Position numbers and translations under genes: made by a program
Notes under the pieces: model-generated
The model's input: only the letters and a program-made list of their open reading frames with translations
The model's database searches: none
What the model was told of the DNA's origin: nothing
Part shown: one piece after another, positions 24,041 through 35,427 of the stretch
Numbering within the stretch: position 1 is the first letter of the stretch
How the letters are laid out: every line of letters starts with the position of its first letter
Assembly (NCBI GenBank): GCA_949126835.1
Contig: OX421506.1
Coordinates: forward strand, 30,734,441-30,798,440
Reading direction: 5' to 3'
Origin: Anisus vortex
Lineage: Eukaryota > Mollusca > Gastropoda > Planorbidae
Length of the DNA: 64,000 bases

Positions 24041-24140
24041 ATCCCGTACCCCATTCAGGTCCATTCCACTCCTCTAGAGTGCATTTCAACAAAATTACAC
24101 GTACCCCATTCGTGTCCTTGCACTCTCCCTGAGTACCCCC
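24041..24140. repeat. hairpin repeat related to 15846-16305
   Basis: Read on the minus strand it contains gagtgcaaggacacg, ggggtacg, gaaatgcactct and gagtgg, in the same order as the unit at 16215-16290. It is a second dispersed copy of the CACTC/GAGTG hairpin family. Confidence 0.5.
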
Positions 24141-24589
24141 CTGTAACTTTTAGGAAAAACAAAAAGCCAATCAAAACACATGTATGTACCGACGTTTTGT
24201 AGCATTCTACTAGAAAACACGCAAAAAACACATAAAAAGTAATTAGAATATATCCTTGGGCATTAATGGGTTAATGGTATTTAAGGGTTAATTGTTTGCT
24301 GACTTCTGTGGGTATTGTGGTTTTGGGGTTGTTAATGTGTGTTAAAATAAATAAAGTGTGTTTGTATATTATGTGTAGTGACAATGGTATTTGTTATTAA
24401 AAGAAGTCATAATATGAATGGATCTCAGGTAGGCCTATGCATGGTTTCCCCTGCACTTTCCTGAACGAAAGATAATACCATCTACACTCCTTTCGTTGGC
24501 ATACTAATAAATAAAAACTGACGTTATAGTTTAATTTATAGGCTATATAGTATTTCAACAAAATAATATTGTATCTCTTCATATAATAT

Positions 24590-24800
24590 GGGGCACTGTA
24601 GCAGAGCGAATCCTGATGCAGGGTAGGATTTTTTCCTGGGACTTGTGGGTGCCCATGAGTATACCCAGCTCTAATGGGTACCTGACAATAATTGTTATGT
24701 TTAGGTAAAGGCGGCTGGGCATTGTGCTGGCCACACATAACCTCGTATGCCGTTGCAACATAAACTGTTGAACGCTGCTTCACCAGCACTATGATCAATT
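24590..24800 (+). mobile_element. mollusc-type tRNA-derived SINE copy
   Basis: The block contains cagctctaatgggtacctgac, then gtaaaggcggctgggcattg and tgctggccacacataacc, ending near a degraded accgttg...aaact. This order matches the body of a SINE family that I know to be widespread in molluscs. A degraded B-box (gcgaatcctg) lies upstream near 24609. A second, inverted copy is at 49210-49440. The ORFs across it on the minus strand are not genes. Confidence 0.6.
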
Positions 24801-25389
24801 TTGTCCGAATGGGTACTTTACTTACTCCAACTACTTACAAGCACAAGACATGCAAACATTTAATCTCAACCTATAAGCCGCTAATGACAATGAATTAGCC
24901 ATTAGAATAACTTTTAAATAGGACTATCTGATATTCAAATTGGGTGGGCACCGACTATGAATCCTGGCATACTTGCCTTTTAACTTTTTCAATGAGAAGA
25001 TACTAAATGAAAACGGCCAATGACTCATATAAATGAGCACCTAACGTAACCTTAGTATTACCATCTCATTTTTCCAGACCAATAATCGTCCTGGAGTCAC
25101 CCTCGGTCCAATCATTGGCATTAAATCGTTCTGATCATTACCTGACATGCATTACTCTCACTTGTACCATTCACAATACCGATTTTGATACAGACCCTTC
25201 ATTGCTTTTCTGCAAGATACAATTAATTCCAAAGAAGGTCTACCTCAACAAACTAGCAGGCACACCTTTATAGATGTCTGCAACACTTCTAGCCCGGGAA
25301 AGACAGAAGAGTTTACAATGTCATTTGCAAAGATCCAGAGTTTACAGAGAGATGGGATAGCAAAAGACAATGCACAGCACAGCATTGCC
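24801..25389. other. non-coding stretch
   Basis: No feature is recognised before the LINE fragment starting near 25390. Confidence 0.4.
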
Positions 25390-25790
25390 AGTTTTTTTGG
25401 ACAGAAGCGGATCAAGAACGATGACTGTTTGATGCAAACATTGACAGATTCACTCTATCTATTGAAGAGCGGCGTGCTGCTTACTTAAGAAAGAAACACG
25501 TAGGTCTACCCAATAGATTAACATTAAGAGCATTCAGATATGCCAAAAACAAGGTTCAAAGACTGACCACGCAAAGTGCTTATGATTACTGACTACAATT
25601 AAGTTACAAACGTCTGACAACAAAGGTAACGTCATGGGCACATATGATGGCATCAAGAAAGCGTTGGACCATCCATAAAGGTTAAAACACCACTTAAACC
25701 TGCCAAAGCAGAGTTCATACATGACAAAACTAAACAAATGGAGCAAAAGGTGGAATACTATGATGACCTGTACTCCACATAAGTTTTTCA
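25390..25790 (+). pseudogene. LINE inter-domain fragment (endonuclease to RT linker)
   Basis: Frames on the plus strand read FDANIDRFTL, IEERRAAYLRKKHV, RLTLRAFRYAKNKVQR, then after frameshifts DGIKKALDHP, KTPLKP and FIHDKTKQME with YYDDLY. This is the Arg/Lys-rich linker between endonuclease and RT in the LINE family whose 3' half is seen at 59240-60560. Stops and frameshifts make it dead. It ends where similarity stops at about 25790. Confidence 0.6.
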
Positions 25791-26093
25791 GTTACTCAGC
25801 CTTTCCACCGCCTTTCCTTATGATTAACATTTTTGAAATCTTAAAAAAAATCAAAGTCAAATACTTCCAGAAGCATTACCGGGGCAACAGTGGCTGGATA
25901 GCCGAACAAGACGAACTAATTAATTTCTAGAGCGAGCATTCCAAACAACAAGACGCTCGTGGGTCATTGGCTCTCACAGATGACTTCCAGAGTTTCAACA
26001 GTTCTAAAATAACCCCCTCCTACTACAACACGCCTATACACCATGGACATAAGTAAATATAAAGCTAAGTTAAAGAAAATAAAACATATTTAC

Positions 26094-26156
26094 CACAGTC
26101 AGTTTGAAGTTTCTCATTGTTTTGTTCAGTTACTCTTATGGCCTCCGTGGCCTGAT
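26094..26156 (-). CDS. candidate helical exon (63 nt, phase 1-1)
   Basis: On the minus strand an acceptor (attattactttag) precedes 63 nt that end in ACTGTG|gtaaat, a good donor. With the split codon completed it encodes 21 residues, three heptads, including QATEAIRVTEQNNEKLQTDC. It is Glu/Gln/Asn-rich and helix-forming. It lies 309 nt downstream of the heptad exon and has the same phase, so splicing to it keeps the frame. Confidence 0.6.
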
Positions 26157-26465
26157 CTAAAGTAATAATAATGGTACGTTATTTGTAAATTTGAACAATT
26201 AAATCAAAGGTAATATGAAAAAATAGTCAGAAAAAATATATATATAAAATTATTGAAATGGAATGGGAAGAATTGTGCTTTATCGGAAGACTACAAACAG
26301 AAGACAAAGTATAATAGTTTTAATATTATTGATGTTTTAACTGTAGTGTTTCCATAATGAAAAGGCTTTTCTTTTAAATGCTAGTATTTTATTTCATTTC
26401 TAAATGCATGATAATAAGTTCAATATAAAAACTATATCTATTGAATGATTCTAAACAAATCCAAC
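26157..26465 (-). other. short intron between two helical exons
   Basis: 309 nt from gttggattt to cttttag on the minus strand. It is the only short intron in the proposed gene. Confidence 0.5.
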
Positions 26466-27095
26466 CTAGTTTCTCGATAAGCTGAAGTATGTTGTCATCT
26501 TTAGCTTTTATTTCCTCATCTTTAGCTTTTATTTCAACATCTTTAGCATTTAGCTCATCTTCTTTAGCTTTTATTTCAACATTTTTAGCTTTTATTTCAA
26601 CATCTTTAGCTTTCATTTCCTCATCTATAGCTTTTATTTTCTCATCTTTAGCATTTAGTTCATCATCTTTAGCTTTTATTTCATCATCTTTAGCTTTTAC
26701 TTCAACATCTTTAGCTTTTATTTCAACATCTTTAGCATTTAGTTCATCATCTTTAGCTTTTATTTCCTCATCTTTAGCTTTTATTTCCTCATCTTTAGCA
26801 TTTATTTCATCATCTTTAGATTTTATTTCATCATCTTTAGCATTTATATCATCATCTTTAGCTTTTATTTCATCATCTTTAACATTTATTTCATCATCTT
26901 TAGATTTTATTTCATCATCTTTAGCTTTTATTTCATCATCTTTAGCTTTTATTTCATCATCTTTAACTTTTATTTCATCATCTTTAGCTTTTATTTCATC
27001 ATCTTTAGCTTTTATTTCAACATCTTTAGCTTTTATTTCATCATCTTCAGCATTTATTTCATCATCTTTAGCTTTTATTTGATCAATAGCTCTAC
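26466..27095 (-). CDS. 28-heptad repeat exon (630 nt, phase 1-1)
   Basis: The minus strand shows a strong acceptor (attttgcttttttgcag|GT), 630 open nt, and a donor at AAACTAG|gttgga. The exon holds 209 full codons: RAIDQ, 28 consecutive seven-residue repeats of consensus IKAKDDE, and ILQLIEKL. Each repeat corresponds to a 21-nt unit, so it is also a coding minisatellite. Ile/Leu recurs every seventh residue and the rest is Lys, Ala, Asp and Glu. There is only one strong hydrophobic position per heptad, so this could be an atypical coiled coil or a charged single alpha-helix about 29 nm long. Nothing catalytic is visible. The phase matches the CARD exon. The plus-strand ORF over the same region (26489-27082) is the antisense reading. 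Confidence 0.7.
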
Positions 27096-27562
27096 CTGCA
27101 AAAAAGCAAAATAGTCATACTTAAAAAAAAGGATTAATATTTAAATGGAACGAGACCATTAATGCCGTATATATCAAGTTTTATATAATGTCATGTAGTC
27201 TAAAAATGATTTTTTAGCACTAAATAACTGAGTAGTTTCTAAAATGAAAATTCTAACATGGTATAAATAAACCTAAGGTGGGGCGAAAGGCATAAGAAAG
27301 TAAGTAAGTAATAAACTATACTCATTCTGAGATGATCTTTAACGGCATTAGCCACGAATAAAAATAAAAATCATTCAAGGTCCTAAAACGTCCCACAATA
27401 GTCATTAACTATACAAAAAATCTGATTCACAAGACGTTAACTCCACACCCGAAGCAGCGTATTTCAATCCAGGTGATATACGAGTGATCTTTTTTTTGTA
27501 TTTATATCTTTGTTTTCTTTATACATATAAAGTATTCAATGACGTGCTTCTTTAATCCAGGC

Positions 27563-27566
<4 letters not shown>
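27096..27566. other. non-coding stretch upstream of heptad exon
   Basis: Nothing recognised beyond the polypyrimidine tract at its left end. It is presumably the end of the first intron. Confidence 0.4.

Positions 27567-27620
<54 letters not shown>
27567..27620. repeat. (TA)n microsatellite
   Basis: About 50 nt of TA repeats. Element C lies directly next to it. Confidence 0.95.
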
Positions 27621-27623
<3 letters not shown>

Positions 27624-27625
27624 AC

Positions 27626-28246
27626 ATACCTCCTGTAGTATTAAATTTAAATTAAGTGGTCTCGTTTATGAGGTTGTAATAAATAACAAACAATATTAAT
27701 TATTTGTAGCTAACTTAATTAATAAAAATTAAAATAATTTACTTAATAAAACTACACTTTAGACGATACCAATATTAAAACAATTTATTTACTAAGTCAA
27801 ATTAATATCAAAAGAAAAATAGAAAAGAAAAATCAACTCACGAATATCCTTACAACAGAATAAAACAACAATGTAATAATGCGTACAGGTACATAAAAGA
27901 TACAATACAGCTCTGACACTGATGCGCTTACAATATGCTTAAACCAAGACTCAAGATTACTACATCGATTTAAAAACGTCCCTTCTCTCACGCGAATCTT
28001 CTATATTTATACTATACATGTTAGAGATTTCTGTAATAAAAGTAGGCTAAGAATAACTCACAAAAATTGTCAACATCTCTTTCTAACATGTTCCAGACTG
28101 TGAAATAATTATCTAGGTACACTCTAGTAAACAACAATTATTGACGCAACAGTAGCAGTGTTCAACTAGAGGTCAGGACTAAGGCCCTGGCAGTGGTGCA
28201 GTTAGTTACATAGGAGGGAAACAAGATATAATCTAAACACATAACA
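27626..28246 (-). repeat. element C 3' LTR
   Basis: 621 bp; on the coding strand it begins TGTTATGTG and ends AGGAGGTAT. The end position is inferred from where the two copies diverge. Confidence 0.85.
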
Positions 28247-28400
28247 CCTCCCTCCTAAAAATAAAAAGTTTACATTTAGTAAGAAATGTAAATCTTTTTA
28301 CAGCTTAATTAAAAATGTATAAGATACACTAAATATACTGTAGTAGTACATTAAACAGGATGTTACCGGATGTACAATAATAAACATAATAATATTTTTT

Positions 28401-29720
28401 TTAACAGCGGGATAATGTGTCAGCAATAACATTATCAATGCCTTTGATATGTTGAATACTTAGATTATATTCCTGTAAAAATAAACTCCATCTTAACAAT
28501 CGTTGATTTTTACAACTCATTTTGTGTAAAAATGTTAAAGGATTGTGGTCAGTGAAAACCAGTACAGGTATATTTGAGCCCTTAACATAGAATTCAAATT
28601 GTTGAAGGGATAGGATAAGTCCTAAACATTCTTTTTCTACAGTAGAGTAATTTCTTTGATGAGTATTAAACTTCTTAGAAAAGAAACATATTGGATGGTC
28701 TATATGAAGATTGTCTTCCTGAAAAAAAACAGCACCCATCCCAATGTCACTGGCATCTACTGCTAATTTAAATTGTTTTTGAAATTTAGGAGCCAATAGA
28801 ATGGGACATTGAGATAAGACCACTTTAAGTTGTTCAAAGGCTTTTTGACAAGAATCTGTCCATAGAAATTTAACATTCTTTTTCAACAGATTTGTTAAAG
28901 GATTGGCAATTATGGAAAAGTTTTGGCAAAACTTTCTATAATAACCAGCCATTCCCAAAAATCTTCTGAGTTGTTTTCTATTAGTGGGGGTAGGGAGTGC
29001 TTATATAGCTTCAACTTTAGCAGTAACAGGTTTTATATGACCCTGTCCTACAACATGACCCAAGTATTCTACATGAGCATGACAAAATTCACTCTTAATC
29101 AAATTAACAGTTAAATTGGCTTTTGACAATTTTTTCAAAAGAGATCTTAACTGCTCAACATGATGTGAAAAATCTTTGCTGCAAATAATAACATCATCAA
29201 TGTAGGCATTGCAATTCTCCTGGTCAGCAATGAGGTTATTAATCATTCTTTGAAAAGTAGCAGGGGCATTTTTCATCCCAAAAGGCATAACCTTATATTG
29301 ATACAACCCATCTGGTGTAACAAATGCTGATATTTCTTTGGCACAGTCTGATAGAGGTACCTGCCAATATCCTGATAATAAATCAATCATCTTGGTAATG
29401 TAGGTGGCATCACCAATACGATCAATAAGATTATCAATTCTAGGAATTGGAAAGGAATCAGATTTTGTAAAAGTATTTACTTTCCTATAATCTGTACAGA
29501 ATCTAAATGTTTTGTCTGGTTTAGGGATCAAAACACAAGGTGAGCTCCAATTGCTTGAGCTTGGTTCAATAATGTCATTATCAAGCATATACTTTATTTC
29601 AGATCTAAGAACTTCTAACTTTTCAGGATTAACTCTATATGGGTTTTGCTTGACCGGAGTTGCATCACCAACATCAACATCATGTACAATTAAATTAGTC
29701 TTATTTGGTACATCAGGAAA
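28401..29720 (-). pseudogene. element C reverse transcriptase and RNase H
   Basis: RT motifs follow in order: NDIIEPSSSNWSSP, FRFCTDYRKVN, PIPRIDNLID, MIDLLSGYWQ (catalytic Asp), YQYKVMPFGMKNAPATFQR, AYIDDVIICS (catalytic YIDD), and YLGHVVG. A TAA at about 29001 breaks the frame. It resumes with GMAGYYRKF and the RNase H domain, with LAVDASDIGMGAV, STVEKECLGL, FTDHNPL and IKGIDNVIADTLSR. The catalytic residues of both domains are present, but the stop and upstream frameshifts make the copy non-functional. It is the terminal pol part, just before the 3' LTR. Confidence 0.9.
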
Positions 29721-30034
29721 TATATTTTAAAAATCCTGAATTACATTTTCAATTACAATCTTCTCTGTCAGTGGCAGATGTGACAGCTTTTGATCTAAAT
29801 TTTAAAGTATAAAAGAATTGGGCAATTTGTACGGACCAAATTTCTCCTTTACAATATCAGGAGGAACAACAGGGGTTACATTTAAATTACACTGTACCTG
29901 GTCAGATACATTCTTGCTATCTGTTTCTGAATTTCTACTGACATACTTCTTTAACATATTTTAATGGCAAAGTTGCCTTTTCTTTCTCCTGTCTGGAGTT
30001 TTAAAATTATAATTTAAATCATTGACTTTTGATT

Positions 30035-31764
30035 CTATCTCATATGGACCAAAGTATCTAGCTTGTAATGGTTGACCAGGTAAAGGTAAAAATTCAAAAC
30101 CTTGTCCCCTGGGGCCAACAATCTAAATCTGGCCTTTTTATCATACCAGTTTTTCATTTTAGACTGGCTTTCCTTTAAATTTGTTTTGGCTAAATTACAG
30201 GCATCATAAAGTCTACTTTTAATTTTTAAGACATGGTCTAAAAGTCCCTCAGTGGGTGTCGGAGACATCCACATTTCTTTGAGATATTTTAAAGGACCGC
30301 GAACCGTATGGCCAAACACCAATTCAAACGGACTGAAGCCTAAAGACTCCTGGACGGCTTCACGGGCTGCAAACAGTAGCATGTGTATTCCTTCATCCCA
30401 GTTCTTCTCATGTTCATGGCAATAGGTTCTTATCATGTTCTTCAGGGTCTGATGGAAGCGTTCAAGGGCTCCCTGCGACTAAGGATGATATGCACTTGAC
30501 ATGCAGTGTTTAATGCCCAATTGGTCCATTACTTGTTTGAAAAGAGTGGCTTTGAAATTAGATCCTTGATCCGACTGTATGGACTTAGGTAGACCAAATA
30601 GAGTGAAGAGTTTTTTGAGTGCCCTGACAACGTTAGAAGCTTTAATGTTTCTCAAAGGAACTGCCTCCGGAAATCTTGTCGAAGCACACATAATGGTTAG
30701 TAGGTATTGATGACCTGCTTTTGTTTTTTGGAAGAGGTCCAACGCAGTCAATGATGACTCGACTGAAATGTTCTTCGAATGCTGGAATCGGCTTGAAAGG
30801 AGCTACAGGAATCGTTTGATTTGGCTTGCCAACCATTTGACAAGGGTGACACGATCTGCAGTATTCAATGACGTGCTTATTTAATCCAGGCCAAAAGAAG
30901 TGACTTGTTATCTTCTGATACGTCTTGTTGACGCCTAGATGACCCGACAGTGGAGAATCGTGTGCCATATTCAGAATGTCAGCACGATATTTCTCAGGCA
31001 CAACAATTTGATGGACAAATCTCCAGTCTTCATCTGCAGATGCGTCTGGTGGTCGAAACTTTCTTAGAAGTACATCATCTTTGATGTAGTAACATATAGG
31101 TAATTCTTCAGCTTCTTGTGGTGACAAAGCGTTTTGTCGGAGTTTGTCTAACTCAGGATCCCTTTTCTGTTCCTCGATCAACTGTTCTCGAGTTGATACC
31201 GGCTTTTCTGAGATTGATATCGAATCTTCGTCGAGGTTGGAGAAGAATGTGGTCTCAAGGTCCACTTCAATGTTTGATTTATTTTTGGAAGTACTCCTTT
31301 CTTTGGAGATTTGTGAACTCATGGCTCTAGTTACCGCACATGCTGGATATAATTCTGGATCATCTTCCTCTTCAGGTGCAGATAGTTGAGGTTCATGAGT
31401 GACAATGGGTTCGGCGATAACCTTCCCACCAGCTAAGTCATTGCCTAGCAACAACGAGATGCCTTCCAATGGTAATGTTGGTCGGACACCTACAACCACA
31501 GGTCTAGAAACCAGATATGACTTGAGATCAATGAGATGGAGAGGTACATCTAGGCAACCCAGTTCTACGCCTCTTAAGAGTATGCTTTTCCCCGTTGCAG
31601 TTGCGTTTGATAAGGAAAGAATGCCTTCAAGCAGTAGCGATTGCGAGGCACCTGTGTCTCTCAAAATTGTTACAGGTCGCAGACTGGTATGATCACCTGG
31701 TAGTGATATAAATCCTTCGGAAATGAAAGGCTTGAACTCCTCTAAAACATCAGGGGTGATTGAT
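30035..31764 (-). pseudogene. element C protease and integrase
   Basis: The retropepsin part (FISEGFISL, ILRDTGASQSL at about 31644-31658, LLGNDLAGG) is followed directly by integrase. An HHCC finger (AHDSPLSGHLG...YCRSCHPCQ) is visible, then VIIDCVGPL (Asp 1), GLPKSIQSDQGSNF (Asp 2) and a GFSPFELVFGHTVRGPLK region. A frameshift near 30740 and a TAG at about 30480 (where Glu is expected) break it. Another shift near 30100 separates the C-terminal GPY region. The protease-to-integrase junction without an intervening RT defines the Gmr1-like order. Confidence 0.88.
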
Positions 31765-33492
31765 GTAGACAACTGGACTTGGTTAGAACTCTCGATGGAG
31801 TCTTGAGAACATCGTGGTGATGTAGTTGACAAACTTGTGTTGTAGTCTTGTGAACATCTGGGTGATGTAGTTGATAAACTCGATTTGGAGTCATGAGAAC
31901 ATCTTGATGATGTAGTTGAAAACTTTGACGTGTATTGAGGACATCTTGACGATGTAGTGGAACACTTTGACGTGTATTGAGGACATCTTGACGATGTAGT
32001 GGAACACTCGGATGAGTGTGGAGAACATCTTGACGATGTAGTAGAACACTTTGATGTGTATTGAGGACATCTTGACAATGTAGTGGAACACTCGGATGAG
32101 TGTGGAAAACATCTTGACGATGTAGTAGAACACTTTGTTGTGTATTGAGGACATCTTGACGATGTATTAGAACTCTTTGACGAGTATTGAGGATATCTTG
32201 AAGATGTAGTAGAACACTTTGATGAAAGTGTAGAACATCTTGACGATGTAAAACAACTCTTTGATGAGTATGTTGACGATGTAGTAGAGTCAGTAGAGCG
32301 TGGTGTGGCAGGCTTAGTATCATTTGCTTGAGTGTGTAAAAATTGTTCTGTTGTATAGGACACGGCACATAAAGTAGGTTTCGGAGAAGCCTTTTCGTTT
32401 TTCCTTTTCAATTTATAGCATTCTTCCACTTTATGTCCTTCTTTCTTGCAGTATGTGCATGAGGCTTTTGGTTGTGTCACCTTCTTTTCATGAGTGCTTT
32501 TCATTGAAGTGCTGTTCGTTTCTTCGAGCAGTTTCGGCTGCTTCGGCCTAACATCGGCTGTGGACTTTGCGAACTGATGGGAGATGACGAAGTCGTCGGC
32601 CAACACTGCTGCCTTGTACACATCATCTTCGCCACGGTCTGCCATATGTGTTCGGACGTCCAGCCGGACACAATTCTTAAACTCCTCCATCAGAATCAAG
32701 TTCTTGAGCTTTGCAAAGTCAGTACCAATCTCTTTAGATGTCAGCCAGCGATCTAGCCTTCTCTGCTTTTCTCGTAAGAACTCAACGTGGGTCTGGCCAT
32801 CCAGTTAACGCAGTTCACGGAACTGTTTCCGAAAAGCCTCAGGGACAAGTTCAAAAGATTTCAAAATTAGTTGCTTAGCAACTTGGTAGTCCCTTTGTTG
32901 CTCCCCAGTGAGTGAGCAGAACACCTCTGCAGCCCTACCTGTCAGAACAGTTTTTTAACAGCGAGGACCACAGCGTTTCAGGAATAGCAAAATTTTTTGC
33001 AACAAGTTCAAATTGAACAAAATAATTATCCACATTTCCCACAAAACGTGGAATACGTTTTAAGTATTTAGCTGGGTCCACATTCTGACTGGTGATAGGA
33101 GGATTTGTTGAAGATTTAGAACTTATCTCTAATTTCTTTAATTCTATTTCTTTTTCTTTATCTAGATTCATTTGTTTCTCTTTTAAAGCTAACTGTGCTA
33201 ACTGTACTTCTTTTTGTGCTTCAATCTCCAACAGCTTAATTTTCAACTGAATTTCTAAATCTACAACATTGGATGTGTTTTCGTTTCCTTCCCTACTAAT
33301 TGTGGATAACGCCTTTTCCGGCAAAAATTCCTCATTAACAAAATGTAGGACAATACTATCTCTAATAACTTGTTTTACAGCACTAGATTTGATTTTGAGT
33401 CCTAACAGTTTAAAAATAGCTAACAGATGCTTTCTGCTGCATTGGTCGAGCTCTTGCAAAGATGGATTAGCAATGAAAGCCTGACAATCCAT
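31765..33492 (-). pseudogene. element C Gag with tandem repeat linker
   Basis: Gag starts at the ATG at 33492 (MDCQAFIANPSLQELDQ) and has a helical N-terminal domain and a Lys/Glu/Gln-rich coiled coil. A one-base shift in an A-run near 32950 and a TAA near 32805 break it. It continues with FLREKQRRLDRWL, a CCHC knuckle (CTYCKKEGHKVEEC, about 32420-32460) and then an unusual Ser/Thr/Cys-rich linker of 14-residue repeats before the protease. Confidence 0.85.
31797..32292 (-). repeat. 42-nt coding tandem repeat in element C
   Basis: About eleven imperfect 42-nt units encode 14-residue repeats such as CSTTSSRCPQYTSK and CSTTSSRCSPHSSE. Cysteines recur every six to eight residues. The overlapping 208- and 87-codon ORFs in other frames are shadows of this repeat. 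Confidence 0.85.
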
Positions 33493-33672
33493 GTTAATGT
33501 ATAACATTAATTTAAGCAATCAACAAAGAGAGAAAAAATTTTGGTCAGCACTTACACTGTATAAAACTTGGTATCGTCTAAAGAAAAGTAAAAGTAAATT
33601 TTTCAATTTCTTTTCTATGAATAAATATTATATAATATTTATATCCGTAGGAAGAGCCCCCTATTTTATTAA

Positions 33673-34293
33673 ATACCTCCTGTAGTATTAAATTTAAATT
33701 AAGTGGTCTCGTTAAAGAGGTTGTAATAAATAACAAACAATATTAATTATTTGTAGCTAACTTAAGTAATAAAAAATAAAATAATTTACTTAATAAAACA
33801 ACACTTCAGACGATACCAATTTTTAAACAATTTATTTACTAAGTCAAATTAATATCAAAAGAAAAATAGAAAAGAAAAATCAACTCACGAATATCCTTAC
33901 AACAGAATAAAAAAACAATGTAATAATGCGTACAGGTACATAAAAGATACAATACAGCTCTGCCACTGATGCGCTTACAATATGCTTAAACCAAGACTCA
34001 AGAATACTACATCGATGTAAAAACTTCCCTTCTCTCACGCGAATCTCCTATATTCATACTATACATGTTAGAGATTTCTGGAATAAAATTAGGCTAAGAA
34101 TAACTCACAAAAATTGTCAACATCTCTTTCTAACATTTTCCAGACTGTGAAATAATTCTCTAGGTACACTCTAGTAAACAACAATTATTGACGCAACAGT
34201 AGCAGAGTTCAACTAGAGGTCAGGACTAAGGCCCTGGCAGTGGTGCAGTTAGTTACATAGGAGGGAAACAAGATATAATCTAAACACATAACA
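33673..34293 (-). repeat. element C 5' LTR
   Basis: 621 bp, the partner of 27626-28246. No clear tRNA primer-binding site follows it on the coding strand. Confidence 0.85.
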
Positions 34294-34448
34294 ATATGTA
34301 TATATATATATATATATATAAATAGGTCCTGCTTACAAACATTTTTATTATGTTAATTCCTCTTTAATTTAAAGAGCAATATTGGTGACTTAAGCAATGA
34401 GCGATTGCAATGTAATTATGCTTGCCGATAGTTCTACTACTTCTACAT

Positions 34449-34870
34449 CTAAATATTCCGTAGTCTGTAGGACCGTTGTGGCGCCAAAAATGGCATGTAC
34501 ACCAGCCTTCTGGTGACGTGGCCATACCATTCCAGTTTCCTTTTCTTGACTGTGGTCAGCAGGTCTTCATGTTTTACAACTTCCTGGTGTATTTTTTTTC
34601 CTATCCGTGCATTGGAGATATGTTCTTTATAGCAGATACTGAGCAGATTATGAAGCATCTCATCTCCATAGCGTTTATTTTCTTTTCCAGCTCAGCTGTT
34701 AATGTGCATGACACGCAAGCATATAAGAAAGTGGAGAGGACCAGTGAGCGCATCAGCCTACTTAAGGTGCTTAGGGATAAGTTCCTGTCTTTCCATATTG
34801 TCTTGATCCTCTTTAGTGATGCTGTTGTCTGGGCAATTCTGGACATTACTTCTGGTTTGAATCCCTCTTC
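34449..34870 (-). pseudogene. RTE-type LINE RT C-terminal fragment
   Basis: The minus strand reads VMSRIAQTTASLKRIKTIW, then NLSLSTLSRLMRSLVLSTFLYAC, TLTAELEKKINAMEMRC and, after a frameshift, HEDLLTTVKKRKLEWYGHVTR. These are hallmark motifs of the RT thumb and C-terminal region of RTE/BovB-type LINEs. The catalytic part is missing, so it is a dead 5'-truncated copy. Confidence 0.8.
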
Positions 34871-35422
34871 GGATACAAGATGGCGATCGTTACATGTAAT
34901 ATATATAACAAAATTCTTTTGTTTATCGTTATAATTATAGTTTCAGGTCTTTGACAAAACAGGCAAAAGGTTACAAAATGTTACAAGTTTTTTATTTAAA
35001 CTTTACGATACAGCAGCGTTCCCTAACTGAAACGAAATCAAACTCAAGTCCTAAACTCAAATCCACACTTCAACTACAAGCAACCAAATATAAAAACGAT
35101 AACGAGGTTATCGTGTCATTGGAAAAACCTGTTAACATTGAAAGCTGTTTACCCGACCAGAGCGCTCAACATGAGCCTTGGAGTCCCGCAAATATCACGA
35201 CTGCGAAAAGAGGAGGCATTCGGTCGCACAGTTCATGACCCAGCTGCAACCTTAACACACTTATGCAAGTGCGATTACATATTCATGTTCTAATGGCCTG
35301 GACATCATTTGGCATAAAATGAGTTTTCAATTGACCCAACAATTTAAAGTCATTGTTACGTAACAGTGTATAACACTAATTATTTAAACCACCGATCTAT
35401 TAATCTTTCCTCTCAACATAAC
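34871..35422. other. non-coding stretch left of element D
   Basis: A 95-codon plus-strand ORF (34951-35238) shows no recognisable domain. Nothing else is seen. Confidence 0.4.
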
Positions 35423-35427
35423 GTTCC

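Larger units (their letters stand above)
27626..34293 (-). mobile_element. element C: decayed Gmr1-type gypsy element
   Basis: A full-length 6668-bp element with 621-bp LTRs (27626-28246 and 33673-34293) that differ at many positions, so it is the oldest of the four by eye. Coding order on the minus strand is Gag, protease, integrase, RT, RNase H. Integrase therefore lies before RT, as in Gmr1-like Ty3/gypsy elements. A polypurine tract (AGGAGGGAGG on the coding strand) lies next to the 3' LTR at about 28247-28256. Flanks are AT microsatellite, so no target duplication can be read. Confidence 0.92.

Noticed and set aside
24397..24798. 133-codon minus ORF
   Set aside because: It lies across the SINE at 24590-24800 and has no domain.
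26480..27080. CRISPR-like array of 21-nt repeats
   Set aside because: The units are contiguous with no spacers, coding in frame, and the DNA is animal.
26489..27082. 197-codon plus-strand ORF rich in SLAFISSS repeats
   Set aside because: It is the antisense reading of the heptad exon. The minus strand has the splice sites and the charged helix; the plus reading is a hydrophobic artefact of the 21-nt repeat.
31742..32368. 208-codon minus ORF rich in His/Gln/Val (HRQDVL repeats)
   Set aside because: It is a frame shadow of the 42-nt repeat in element C; the real frame has CCHC before it and protease after it.
34476..34934. 152-codon plus ORF
   Set aside because: Antisense of an RTE LINE RT fragment whose motifs are clear on the minus strand.
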